The position numbers and the translations under genes are program-made. A model generated the notes under the pieces. The model did no database searches. It was given only the letters and a program-made list of their open reading frames with translations, and was not told the DNA's origin. From the NCBI RefSeq assembly GCF_964204645.1, contig NC_134025.1, forward strand, positions 29,480,001 to 29,544,000: DNA of 64,000 nucleotides, given 5' to 3'. The first letter of the stretch is position 1; every line of letters starts with the position of its first letter. Origin of the DNA: Tubulanus polymorphus (Eukaryota > Nemertea > Palaeonemertea > Tubulaniformes > Tubulanidae). Positions 24,501-34,302 of the stretch are shown piece after piece.

Positions 24501-27500
24501 CGATGATGTTATGTACAATGAAAACCGATTAACGACTGCAGTGTATGCATGTCCTTACGTTTAGGAGTGGTGGTAGGCTTCGGCGTTGTTGTTGTTGTTG
24601 GTGGATTAGTTTCTTTTTCTGTGGTTTGAGTAGTCGGTGCTTCTGTTTCTTTTTCAGTTGTCCTCTTGGTTGGCTTCTCCGTTTCTTTTTCCTTCTTTTT
24701 CTTTTTATTCGATTTTGTCTTACCTATGAGGGCACAACACTTGAAAATGAAATACCTTCAGAAAACACAGTCATACATAGGCCGATGGGTTGGATTTTGT
24801 TGGGCTTTGTACGTTTCCTGTTTCGAAAGTTCATAAAACCCATCACCATCAATAAGACTTGAAGCTTGTTTACTTACCATACTGCAACGCGTTGAAGATT
24901 TGCTTACCTTATGATGAACTACCTTACCTCTCCGTTTCATATCTCAATATATTCGATATCTGCGAGTTGATCAATTCATCTGAAATCAAATATAAATCGA
25001 CCAGGCTGAAGAGCCCAGCATGAATTCCCCACAATACTCTATAAGATATTTTTCGAGAACAAACTGGGAAAATAACGCACTCATAAAGATATCACATGAT
25101 GTACGCATAATATCCTACATTTCATGTTATCAACAGGTTGTGGTGCTTTATATATTTTTCCAGCTCAATTCCAAAACAACAACAAACACATTTATGGCCA
25201 CAAGTATTCTTAAGCAATAAGCCAATTCATACCCGAATGCTTATGAGGTAAAGTACAAAGACTCCCTGACCACTTCAATCCAGCATCACATTCGTAAGCT
25301 GAAAAGCAAAAAGAGATGTCAGTGTTTTACCAAAATCCAGAGGCCCCTGTGCATGATTTACAAGTACCTTCGCAATGTCCTCTAATGCTGATTTGATTCT
25401 GTTCGCGGCAATAGGAATCTCGCCTTGCTTGATCAACGAATAGGTGAACCAACCATTTAGCGCGGCTTGCTCTTGAAGTTGCAGTACTGTAAAAACGCAT
25501 ATGAGGTCCTGCTATCTGTCGTACAAATGATATGTCCTGGTGCATTCCGATCGGAATTGCGTACATATGTATTCTACTGTGGTAGAGTGTCTTGGATATG
25601 GCATCGTGTAGATTAACTAGTATTGAAGCTTCCGTAGCAGTTGAACCCGGTCTACAACCACCGATAAACAAAACCGCTTTACTAATGCGATTACTACGCA
25701 ATTCCGAACCTTGAAGAATGGCCACGAGAGATTGAACAGCGTCGATCATTTTCGGTGGTTTGTCGACGAACTTCAACGAATGCACTTCTTTCATGAAATT
25801 GTTTACGATATCTGGTCGACTTGATTCTTTGAAAGTAATTTTTCGTGCAGCAGTGGTGTAGAATATCAATATGATTCGAGTCGAATGTTGTTCGGTTGTG
25901 TATTCCCTGACCAGTAGGTTTACGATTCGTTTTGCCGTCTCGAAATGTCCCTCCCCCGTAAATGATGACCCGTCCAGAAGAATTACCAGATCTATCACTA
26001 GGGCCGTGGCTAGAATTCGAAAAATCAATACCGAAAATAATACACATTTAAGTTAGATGAATCGAATGGTGTGTGAAAGCCCTACCTGAAAAAGCCGATG
26101 TAGGGCGGCACATTTTTGACACCCATTTCATTCCCTTTGGACATATGATAGCTATAATACAAAATATAATGAACAACATAACAATATATTAAAAGGGTTA
26201 GGAATGTACACCAGAAACCTCAAGAGCGGAATGTTTGGGTTGTGGCTTGTGGGTACTTACGAGTACACTTCCCATTTTGTGACACCATTCCAGTTCCGCA
26301 ATGCAAATCTGAAAGTGGAAGATATCCACATCATAGCGTCTTATCACCTTCATATCATGTCATATTATTTTGTCATGTAAAGAAATTTATGGAAAAGCAA
26401 AATATTGAAAACAACGAACCTGCCTGGTATCTTCCCATAACGTTATTAACAGTAGTTATCATACTGGTCTCTTGTACGTAAAATACCATTTGAGGCCATA
26501 TAATCGTATTTAGGTACGCTGTATCTAGTCTTTGTCCCATTGGTAAGGCGTATATGCGGATATCATCGTGATACAGCTTGGTCATTTCTATCAATACTTT
26601 CTCCTTCTGAAACATCGGTGGGTGGCAACTTCCAAGCATAATGACAACTTTAGGAATGTTCGAGTTCTTGTTTTTGTCTAATGCGACCAATTCGACGAGT
26701 TTCTTCAAAGCTCCAGCCATATCGGGAGGTTTGTCCGAATGCGTGACACTTTTTAGCACGTTGTAATATTCTTGTACCGAGCTGGACGACACAAAAGAAA
26801 ATGTTTCCACATCATGCGTATAGTAGACTAGATAGATCTTCATAAAGTTCTTTTCCAAGTGGTATTGTTGTAAGAGCATTCGGACAAATTCTCTTTCTGT
26901 TTGAACATTCGACTGAGTTGTATAGCCAGAACCATCCATCAGGATATAGAGATTCAACTGAAGCTTCTCTATAAATCAGAGATGAAAAACATCGTGAACG
27001 TTTTTTACTATGATGATGTTTTTCTTTACAAAATGAGCGCAATTTACTAAACCCACCTGCTATGCGGGCGTCCATACATGATGTCAGCACCCATTTCAGA
27101 TTGCTAGGACATTGTGTCTCTACAAGTTTCAAATATCTCTTATATTCATAACGTACGCTCATCAAAGATCAAACGGTTTCATAGGAAACACTTTTTATTG
27201 TTATATATACATACCGACACATTCACCGCGAATCTTTAATTGACTGTATGGACATGTCGTATCTGCAAAAGGTTACAACTTATTCCATTTATACGATTCA
27301 CTTATCCTTGTTCAAACTACCACCGCATCATCGATATTAATGTATTACCTTGGAACATGCGAGAAACTAGTTCAAGAGAGGTTGTCATCAGGACAGTATC
27401 TCGTGATAAACGAGGGGTTGATCCTGACGATCTTTTCTTTCTTCTTTTATACTTCGTTTTCGTTCCTGTGCTGATATGAAATTGATATTGGGGCCAAATA

Positions 27501-30500
27501 TTCTCATTCAAGAAACTCATCTGAACTTGGGAACCATACGCAACGGCGTACACCCGATATTTCAAATTGTACAGTATCCGTATTTCTGATTTGGCGTATT
27601 TCTCATCCTCTGCTTTGGGACGACAGCTACCAATAAGAAGAACGGCCGTTGGAATATCGTTTTTCTTGCTACCGGATGCTGTTGTGATTCCATCGATAGC
27701 TCTAAGTGCACCTAGCATAGCAGGAGGTTTCGACGATGATTGAAGACTAGCGAGACCTCTAAAGAACTCCTCTTTTTTAGCGTTTGAGCTATCGCCAGCG
27801 ATTTCAAATTTTTCGTTTTTATCGGAATAAGCTACCACTGAGATTTTATAGGACGAAAATGCTAATTGACTTCCTTTCACGAAATCGACCACGAATTTCT
27901 TGATCATGTAAAAATGTCTGATACCAGTGAACGAAGATACATCCATAAGAACTATAATCTGCATCAGAGTAGCGCCTGAAAATTGAATGGTTATTATGGA
28001 AAAGTTCGATCCTGGAAGCTTAGGCAAAACAATAGATAAGCCCCACCAAGATGATACGTTATGCAACACACAATTCTTGAGGTTTCTGGTGTGAGAAAAA
28101 TAGTTAAAGGAAGTTCATATTTATGATATTTACCTTTCCCTGTACAGGCGGAGCACATTAGGTTGGTTGCGTCCCATGTCAATCCACTAGGGCATTCTAT
28201 GGCTAGAAAGAAGTTCAATGAATGGACAATAAAAAGAAGTTGTCAGATACGACTAGAATTTTCAATAAAATGAAGTGTTATCTGTGTGTTTGTTGTTCTT
28301 ACATATACACTTGCGGCTCATGATGTCGTAAGTCTCCTTTGGTCGACAGGATACATCTGTAATATATTCCGAAGAAGCCGATGTAAATAATAAGTATAAG
28401 TTTAAGTATTTATTCTATATAATATGGAAGGAATTTTTTTCAAATACTAAATAATGTTACTAAGTCGACAATATTCACCTTTGAAAACTCGTCTCATTAG
28501 GTTTTTAACTACTTCTGATGATTGGCTTTGATCGTTCACGTGGAATTGATTCTGTGGCCAAAAGGTCAATGCAAGCCGTTTAGGGTCGACTTTGGTGCCC
28601 ATCGTAATAGCGTACATTCTAACACCGTGTTGGAATACTTTAGCCGCCATCTTGTTGCATTCGTCAGTTTGCGTACTTACTGCCATGCAGCTTCCCAAGC
28701 AAATCACCGAGACCTTCGCGTCTGCGCGATTTCTGTGCATGAAGAACTTCTCGATTTCGGTGTAAACGTCTTGCATATTCGGTGCATCAGCGGAGACTAC
28801 CAAATTCTGTATTTGTCGAATGACTGAGTTCTGTAGAGACGCTTGAGTGTAGTCTATACGCGCTGATACGGTACGAGCATACGGTAGGATGTATATTTGT
28901 AAATCGTTCGGGCTGACCGGATACGTCTTAACGATATGTTCAAGTACACCGCGCATAACATTGAAGCTCAAACTCCCGGTGTATGAAGACGAATCCAGTA
29001 GAATCCAAAGATCGACTTTGCTTGCTGCAATGGAGACACGTAAGAATTATAGTCTGCATCAGAGAAGCACCTGAGAATTGAATGTTTTTCGTGGAAAGTT
29101 CGATCCTAGAAGCCTAGGCCAAATTAAACCGTCATCTAAGCATCATCTAATAGATACTATGGCGTAACGTCATTCTGTTCAACTCTAGCTAAAACTTACT
29201 TGAAGTAAATTGTCCACCTTTGCACAAATATTTCTCGGGGTCGAATTTTAATGAAGCGCCACAGGTCGCCTCTGAAATGTGAACAGTGAAGATTGAGAAC
29301 ATTGATACTCTGTTCCTACGTATGAATATCTAAAAAGGGGATGAATTACAATCTAACTCACGAGTGCATTGCTTGGTATCTTTTGACATCACCATCCCAG
29401 AAGAACAGCCATTATCTGAAATAGCAATATCATTTCTATCATATCTACTGATAAATTGATAATTCAGCCGGTATATCCGTATATAAAATAGCCCTTGGTG
29501 AAACACTCGTGTTGTGGCGATGATATAAAAAAGGTCCTTCACAACAAATGAAAAAGAAATAAAGTCCAAAATGTTTCCTGAGCTTTTCCTTTCGGCTTTA
29601 TCCTTATAGTCATCACCACGGAAACATTTTTGACTTCATTTCATTTTCCATTCTTAGTTCTTAGGGATTTTCATATAAAGAATATTACCTGCATTAATCT
29701 GTTTCAATATCGATTCTGATATTTTGTTCATTTCGTCCTGACTCGTTGCCAAACTTAATTTAAACTGATTTTGCAGCCAAACGAATGTCGATGTAAATTG
29801 CGTATCTTTCTTCTGACCGAGCTCTAAATGGTAAACTCTGGTCCCACGTTTCAAGATGTTGCCGAACGATTTTATGACGGGTTTCATCTGATCCGGCTGA
29901 GCGACGCCATCACCGGCGATCAGTATAGCTCGTTTAATTCCGGGTCTGAACCATGTAGTTCCAGACATCATATCTGATAACGATTTCAAAGCAGCCAACA
30001 TGTCGGGTGGTTTGTTGTCATAAGCCAGTCGAGAAATCTGTGATGCATACACCTTGTAACGATACAAACAGATAGAAGATTATGAAACATTTTTTCTCGT
30101 AAACTATATACGAAAAATGACCCAGTCGTGGCACCTATCTGGGAGTGTCCGGGTAAAATTATCATTCCAGGTGCGATAGATGCGAGGCCAAGCTGTTCAC
30201 AGAGCTATCACTAATGCACGCCGAATGGGACGGACTTTTACAATTTTTGCACAAAATAAGTCTTGACGTTTCATAAGGCGATGAAGCCAGTGATGTAACT
30301 CGCGAACTAACCAATGAAACGTTGTAGATAACGCGTACAACGAAATAGAATATCAATTTACCTTAAGATATTGCTGGTTTTCATTGTCCACAAAACTAAG
30401 GGTTTGAGTTGCGGAACTACCATAACTGATAACTATTACATTCAACGCTTTTTTATTCATGGGAAACCCGTTGATTACAGCTGGAAGTAACTGGCGAAGA

Positions 30501-33500
30501 ACTTTGAATTCATTTTCACCAGTATAAGACGAAGAATCCAAAAATATGACGAGGTCCATCAGAATAAGGTCTGGAAATAAGATATGAGGTTACTGAATAA
30601 GTAAAAAGCAAAATCAATGAATATGATACAATCAATTCAATAAAAAACATTAAAATTCTATCATAAGCAATATGTGTTATGATGAGCGTGAAATGATTCA
30701 TCATCTGAGAAAATCTTACCGTTTGTTTGGCCATGGATGCACATACTTGTTCCGTCCCATCTATAGTTTGGTCCGCAAGTAATTGCTATAAACGTAGAAA
30801 GTTTGGTACAATGATTTGTTAGATCTTTGCACAAATAAAATCAGAGAAAATTGGTCGGGTACGGCGCACTTACGTCCACAAGCTCCATTAGGTAGTGTAA
30901 ACAAATTATCCATTTTACATGTTTTCACAGCTAGAATTTGAAAGAAATAAGTCAGGTATTTTGATGTAGCATGCAGTACAATCAGAGATCTATTCTTACT
31001 GATTTCTTTACTTACATCCATACACGCTATCAACTACGTTCTTCGCCATTTCAGCGAGATTCGTTTTTGTCGCCACCTTTGGTACATAGAAAGTTGACTC
31101 CTTCCACGCTATTCCCATCATGAAGTTCAAATCGAGTGTGTCACCGGCGCTAACGTAGAAATATCTGACTTGCTTTTTGTAGGACTTTTTCACGTCCTTG
31201 ATAATTGCTTTATGTTCGCTTGGATCTTTCGCTTGACCGCTACCAATGATAAGGATGGCTGTTGGGAAGTAACCTCCTCTTAAATACTTCGCTTTTTCGG
31301 AACTTTTTGATTCGACCATTTTTGTAACTTCCGCAATGAGTTCTCTCATTTGAGATTGTCCTTGGAATGGAATTGTTTGCAGTCGATCATCAACATTTGA
31401 CGACTGGTCTTTGAAAGTGGTCACTTGAACAATGCTGAAAAGACATATATATATGGTAGAAAGTGTTTTAAGAACGAACGTAATATATTATATTCAGGGT
31501 TGATAAATCAAATGCGTAATGACTCGTAATGCGTATTCATGAGGCAACTTATCCGCGCTCAGAATGATTTTTTATCGTTGTGCAAAAATATTTATCACTA
31601 ACAATCACTAAAAACCACATGATTTATCAGTGACAAAGTGTAAAGTCTAAACGATGTAGAACCATAAAAAAGCGATTATAAAGAGATATCGATAGAAATA
31701 TATGAATAATATGTAATTACTTATCATAGTAAACCAAGGCAATTTCGAGTGATTGTACTCCGATTGTATATTGTTTTCCAATTGCACTAATGAGCATCTT
31801 GACTTTATCTGACATTTTTCCGGTGTTGTCAGAATTATCCATGATTATTATCAGATCCAACGCGATGTTCTCTGCAAATCAAATAATTCGTGTACGTGAA
31901 ATCACAATGTAAATGATACAAAAATTATTGATAAGTTATCATCATACTTTGGTCGTAGGATTCATCACAACGTCCAAGTTTTTTGGACCATTTCAATTCC
32001 TTTGGACAAACAATATCTTTGCATCCGTCCAACCCGTTGAATTTGCCATTTTCACATTTCATATCTAAAAAGATGAATGAATAATATACAAAGAGATGAT
32101 TTATAACCACTCAGCTCGAGAGAAGTAGAATGTAAGTTTTTTTTACCATTTAGAATACGTGTAATAAGTTCATCACAATCTTCTGATGTTGATCCAGTCG
32201 ATGGGAGCTCGAAGCTAAAGCTGTTCCAGATGACAGTCTCGGTGAAGCTCTTATCTTTACTAGAACCGACAGTTACGTGGTAAATGTAATTGAATTTTCG
32301 GTAGATGTTGAACAACGAGGTTTTCACTTTTTCTTTCGATTTACTATCGGCGTTAAAAGCGCCCAGTAACACAGCCGCAACGGCTCTACTCCCGGACGAC
32401 TGAACCGTCGGATCTAATGTGCTTACAAGACTCGGTAAATTGTCCGTGTTGTCTAGATAGGGTATATTTTGAATTTGATCTTTTGTTTCCTTGCTTTTCG
32501 ACGGGTCATCGATGCGAATAGTTCTGGCGCTATCGCTTTCGATATAAATCAAGTTGATTTTGAGATCGGGGTCGCCTACGTTATAACGTTTAAGCAGATC
32601 GAATAGAAACATTTTCAGCTGGGTCAGTTGATCGCGGCCGGTGCGAGCAGTATTGTCAATAGCTATTGAAACATCTGCCGGTGCCGATTCTGAAAATAAT
32701 ATGTACAAGATATAACAGACGTTTTGTTCTGAATTTAGAATGGACCAAGCGTTCACACTAGCGAAAAATGGCACGGACCAACTTAGAACGGGCAAAATCA
32801 ACACCGATCAAAAAGACCTGATCCTGATCCGTTCTAAGTTCTAGAAAGGATCATTTCTCTGTGAAACATTGCCGACTTGCTGTGGACGGACAGCATTGGT
32901 TTGAACCGTCCTAGGGAACATACAGGCTAAACTAGCGATAGTGTGAATGCGGCTGTAAAATCAGGTAAAACGAATATAAGTGAATGTATATTTACTTTTT
33001 TGCGGAGGAGGAGAAGTAGTAGGTGTTGTGATTTCAGGGGTAGTTGTCGGCTCTGGTGTTGTAGTCGGTTTACAATCGCAATACATGTTCTTCCATTCGC
33101 ATGTTGTGTAGCATTTTATTGCTGCAATTCGATATAATTTTGTTTAATCTTTAAAAGATAGTTTCTCAATTTCAATTAATTATGGGTCTTTTATACTTAC
33201 TCGAACAGCCTTGGTCTTGAGATGACACCTGGTTGAATTCACATTTCTGATCTGAAATTCATTCAAAAATGCATCCTAATTTTCTCCATCATTTTGATTT
33301 TCTCCAAAGGATGAACGCCAAAAATTAGATTTTACCTGCTAACAGCTTTTTTATCATTTTATCAGCAAATCTATTCAGTTGTTCAGTAGTCATAGATGGC
33401 GTTGCGTCCTTTAGCCAGTTCTGTTCCCAAACTAACCGATGTGACGTCAAAACGCGATTGTCCAATTGATCCATCTGCCCTAGTCTGATAGCGTATACAC

Positions 33501-34302
33501 GAATTCGTCCTGTCCGTAGATAAATAATCGAATTATCTTATAATCGTTAATCTATCGTAGGAATTAAAAACTAGTAAAAAGACATTTTCTTATCTAAATG
33601 TTTAGAAAAATATTCCAAATTAGTTTTTGAAGCAAAAGTTCCAGAAATCATGCTGTTTACCTTTGTAAATTGTTTGCATGTCAGTAACAACTGTTTCTTC
33701 ATTTTTCTTCTGCGGTAAGCCTCCACCAATCACAACGACAACTTTAGGCGCATCCATTCGCACGTCAGAACCTGTTTTCAAGGCTGTCTTAGCCGCCGCC
33801 ACTGCCGCGCTCATTCCACTGGTCGAACCACCTTCATATGTCAACGATTTAAACTCGCTTGTGAATTTCTGAATTTGATCCTTCGATATATCGCCGGTGA
33901 GCGTGTATTCGCGCACTTGTTTCGACTCGGTTGTGAAGTAATAGATCTTAAGTTGCAGCCCGTCCTGTGTTAAAGCGTAGTTGTTTGCCAATGTCGTTAC
34001 TATTCCTTGTCCCGCCTGCATTTCTCTGTTTCCCGTATCTCCAGATCCATCGAAAAGAATTATCATGTCTAACTTCACCTTTTCTAAAAGTTTAGATCGC
34101 TATTCAATGATTTATACAACTGGTTTTTATAAAAGACCGTTAAGAATATATACATACGCTTCATATTAGCGAGGTCGTTATTTTTATCCGATGGATCTGG
34201 TGGGGGCTTTGTACCGCCATCAAGCCCCTGGGCCCCTGATGCACCCCTTGCCCCAAAGAGGCAAACCAGCACCAGGACTGGAAGGGGCCATCGTACAATC
34301 AT
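14945..34302 (-). CDS. Giant secreted 12 x vWA / CPxG-module / KPCKT-repeat protein
   Basis: One gene of about 49 exons starts with a signal peptide (MIVRWPLPVLVLVCLFGARG, exon 34158-34302) and ends at TAA 14945-14947. Summed exons give about 12.2 kb, about 4,000 residues. Order: signal and Gly/Pro linker; vWA domains 1-10, usually separated by pairs of mini-exons encoding a two-Cys module; a Thr/Pro linker after vWA1 and a Lys/Glu/Thr linker before vWA9; a 2.16-kb Pro/Lys/Cys repeat exon; five mini-exons; vWA11; one mini-exon; vWA12; eight further C-P-x-G exons; and a His/Pro/Gln-rich last exon. Nearly all modules start and end in intron phase 1, typical of shuffled extracellular modules. 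No transmembrane segment or GPI signal was seen. Residues needed for metal binding are missing in every vWA domain. vWA proteins are known in matrices and mussel byssus (proximal thread matrix protein), so a structural matrix, mucus, tube, shell or adhesive role is inferred. The continuity of all exons in one transcript is inferred from phase and the absence of internal start or stop exons. Confidence 0.8.
15655..16927 (-). other. Cluster of eight C-P-x-G mini-exons
   Basis: Exons at about 16869-16927, 16711-16757, 16571-16618, 16415-16482, 16276-16342, 16133-16199, 15829-16043 and 15655-15741 each encode a Cys module. Examples are CSLGYSRVQDKC, CPIGFSRNYQTC, CPPGYKEIHMTC, CPPGYDQRGVGHC and CPPGAERYGDMC. 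The consensus is C-P-x-G-(6-8)-C. The 15829-16043 exon is longer, holds two such units and begins with a His/Pro run (HPHPYPM). All junctions are phase 1. Each unit would form a small two-Cys loop; the fold is unknown to me. Confidence 0.75.
17520..18071 (-). other. vWA domain 12
   Basis: A single exon codes about 184 residues. The first strand reads ADICLAIDTSYAIGDTN, so the MIDAS D-x-S-x-S is D-T-S-Y-A. The third-loop segment reads KVIVMIGAGKSS, with no Asp where T-D-G is expected. A C-terminal Trp/Tyr-rich strand follows (QIWGLTYQEYWFIV). The exon is bounded by phase-1 introns. The adjacent exon at 18160-18216 gives the module CHFGFIEVDGRC. Confidence 0.85.
18980..19548 (-). other. vWA domain 11
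   Basis: A single exon reads GCPVNLHVDVIFVIDSSDAV at its start; MIDAS position five is Ala. The third loop is AVILITSSQATD, keeping neither T-D-G nor its Asp. The exon ends with a Cys (SAKTCIG). This domain is the closest to ordinary collagen-type vWA domains in overall flow but still lacks the metal site. Confidence 0.85.
19687..20511 (-). other. Five Cys-module exons between repeat exon and vWA11
   Basis: Exons at about 20441-20511, 20287-20350, 20072-20164, 19927-19987 and 19687-19817 encode CPTGFSLVSGIC, CPAKSTLQGTVC, CKAGMTLQQGQC (followed by CQPNTKC), CPNGMVPVNGNC and a double unit with CPADTTFFQNKC and CPVGSFLSGMKC. They continue the same C-P-x-G grammar as the C-terminal cluster. Confidence 0.75.
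20594..22756 (-). repeat. 2.16-kb coding repeat exon, two tandem Pro/Lys/Cys arrays
   Basis: One uninterrupted exon (about 720 residues) lies between vWA10 and the Cys modules. Array A (about 21470-22640): seven perfect-period 129-bp (43-residue) units carrying KKPCKTKKPNEEAPE and strings of KPTKPGAP/GDP, preceded by degenerate units. Array B (about 20660-21470): eight mostly 96-bp (32-residue) units carrying KPCKTPPPALPGQPT and VVPGQPTVPVAPGV. Both arrays share one K-P-C-K-T motif, and so one Cys, per unit. Units are nearly identical at DNA level, indicating recent homogenisation; the antisense strand is also open for about 1.2 kb as a by-product. Copy number may vary between individuals or be collapsed in assembly. 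The composition suggests an extended polyproline-like, Lys- and Thr-rich (possibly glycosylated), disulfide-linkable stalk. Confidence 0.9.
22890..23468 (-). other. vWA domain 10
   Basis: A single exon with first strand VTLILLIDASSGTGEKKFE. The MIDAS is D-A-S-S-G, and the third loop is MVVTIGGSTPADKKK (no Asp). The second loop is EGRKTDLFAALNLA. A tiny exon at about 23554-23601 sits immediately N-terminal (TELKQTIVGGEYTS) and has no Cys. Confidence 0.85.
23801..24471 (-). other. vWA domain 9 (two exons)
   Basis: Exons 24245-24471 and 23801-24154 join in phase 0. First strand: MRLIIILDASPNTGQTN (D-A-S-P-N). Third loop: VYLFIGSSTPKKSD. The exon just N-terminal, 24559-24723, codes a Lys/Glu/Thr/Pro linker (KKKKKEKETEKPTKRTT then PPTTTTTPKPTTTPK) that looks extended and O-glycosylated. 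Confidence 0.85.
25368..26010 (-). other. vWA domain 8
   Basis: A single exon with first strand VIDLVILLDGSSFTGEGHFE. The MIDAS is D-G-S-S-F, the second loop VDKPPKMIDAV, and the third loop AVLFIGGCRPGST with a lone Cys. The exon runs on into a two-Cys tail (CREQNQISIRGHC). Mini-exon 25232-25299 follows (CDAGLKWSGSLC); 26261-26312 (CGTGMVSQNGKC) and 26085-26153 (CPKGMKWVSKMC) precede it. Confidence 0.87.
26419..26970 (-). other. vWA domain 7
   Basis: A single exon with first strand LQLNLYILMDGSGYTTQSN. The MIDAS is D-G-S-G-Y, the second loop HSDKPPDMAGALKKL, and the third loop KVVIMLGSCHPPMF with the domain's only Cys. The late strand reads IIWPQMVFYV. Preceding mini-exons are about 27213-27262 (CPYSQLKIRGEC) and 27057-27120 (CPSNLKWVLTSC). 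Confidence 0.87.
27351..27976 (-). other. vWA domain 6
   Basis: A single exon with first strand LMQIIVLMDVSSFTGIRHF. The MIDAS is D-V-S-S-F, the second loop SSSKPPAMLGAL, and the third loop AVLLIGSCRPKAED with the domain's only Cys. The late strand reads NIWPQYQFHI. It has a basic insertion (TKYKRRKKRSSG) near the end that could be a proprotein-convertase cleavage site. Preceding mini-exons are 28302-28360 and 28133-28202 (CPSGLTWDATNLMC). Confidence 0.87.
28480..29026 (-). other. vWA domain 5
   Basis: A single exon with first strand KVDLWILLDSSSYTGSLSF. The MIDAS is D-S-S-S-Y. The third loop SVICLGSCMAVST carries a Cys, and a further Cys follows in TDECNKM. The late strand reads TFWPQNQFHV. 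Mini-exons 29362-29415 (CSSGMVMSKDTKQC) and 29201-29271 (CGASLKFDPEKYLC) precede it. Confidence 0.87.
29689..30570 (-). other. vWA domain 4 (two exons)
   Basis: Exons 30362-30570 and 29689-30051 join in phase 0. First strand: MDLVIFLDSSSYTGENEF (D-S-S-S-Y). Second loop: YDNKPPDMLAAL. Third loop: AILIAGDGVAQPD, where an Asp is present but shifted (A-G-D-G). Late strand: FVWLQNQFKL. Mini-exons 30875-30931 and 30722-30786 (CGPNYRWDGTSMC) precede it. Confidence 0.87.
31016..31872 (-). other. vWA domain 3 (two exons)
   Basis: Exons 31724-31872 and 31016-31428 join in phase 2. First strand: IALDLIIIMDNSDNTGKMS (D-N-S-D-N). Third loop: AILIIGSGQAKDPSE. Late strand: IAWKESTFYV. The preceding exon, about 31949-32060, holds the Cys units (C-E-N-G-K-F-N-G-L-D-G-C and CPKELKWSKKLGRC). 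Confidence 0.85.
32147..32689 (-). other. vWA domain 2
   Basis: A single exon with first strand ADVSIAIDNTARTGRDQ. The MIDAS is D-N-T-A-R, the most altered of the twelve. The third loop is AAVLLGAFNADSKS. The preceding exons 33201-33250 and 32997-33123 give Cys units and a Thr/Pro linker (TTTPEPTTTPEITTPTTSPP), probably O-glycosylated. Confidence 0.85.
32748..32952. mobile_element. MITE-like insertion in an intron (GTTCACACTAGCG ends)
   Basis: The left end AGCGTTCACACTAGCG and right end CTAGCGATAGTGTGAATGCGGC are inverted relatives. About 200 bp, no open frame. It sits wholly in the intron before vWA2. Related termini (TTCACACTTTCGCTAG ... GTGTGAACGTGGCTAA) bound sequence in the eighth intron of both TMEM62 copies. 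Confidence 0.5.
33336..34083 (-). other. vWA domain 1 (two exons)
   Basis: Exons 33661-34083 and 33336-33509. First strand: VKLDMIILFDGSGDTGNRE (D-G-S-G-D). Second loop: YEGGSTSGMSAAV. Third loop: KVVVVIGGGLPQKKNE. This domain keeps the most MIDAS-like first motif but has Asp in place of the fifth-position Ser and lacks the third-loop Asp. Confidence 0.86.
34158..34302 (-). other. First coding exon with signal peptide
   Basis: The Met at 34302 opens a hydrophobic leader ending near GARGASGA, followed by a Gly/Pro/Asp-rich linker. The donor is AAGC|GTATGT at 34157, phase 1, which matches the next exon. Directly upstream, TTTTTATAG|GTAGGTGGGCA looks like a 3' splice site, so a non-coding first exon probably lies farther upstream. 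Confidence 0.75.

Noticed and set aside
24880-24975. Possible exon between the CDAGLKW mini-exon and the Lys/Glu/Thr linker of the vWA gene
   Set aside because: Acceptor and donor exist, but its phase-2 end would put a stop at the start of the next exon, whereas direct joining of the neighbours is in phase.
30100-30356. Cys-containing frame (CKNCKSPSHSAC) in the intron inside vWA4
   Set aside because: It looks faintly like a retroelement zinc finger, but it is short, broken by stops and bounded by the intron of a well-supported domain.
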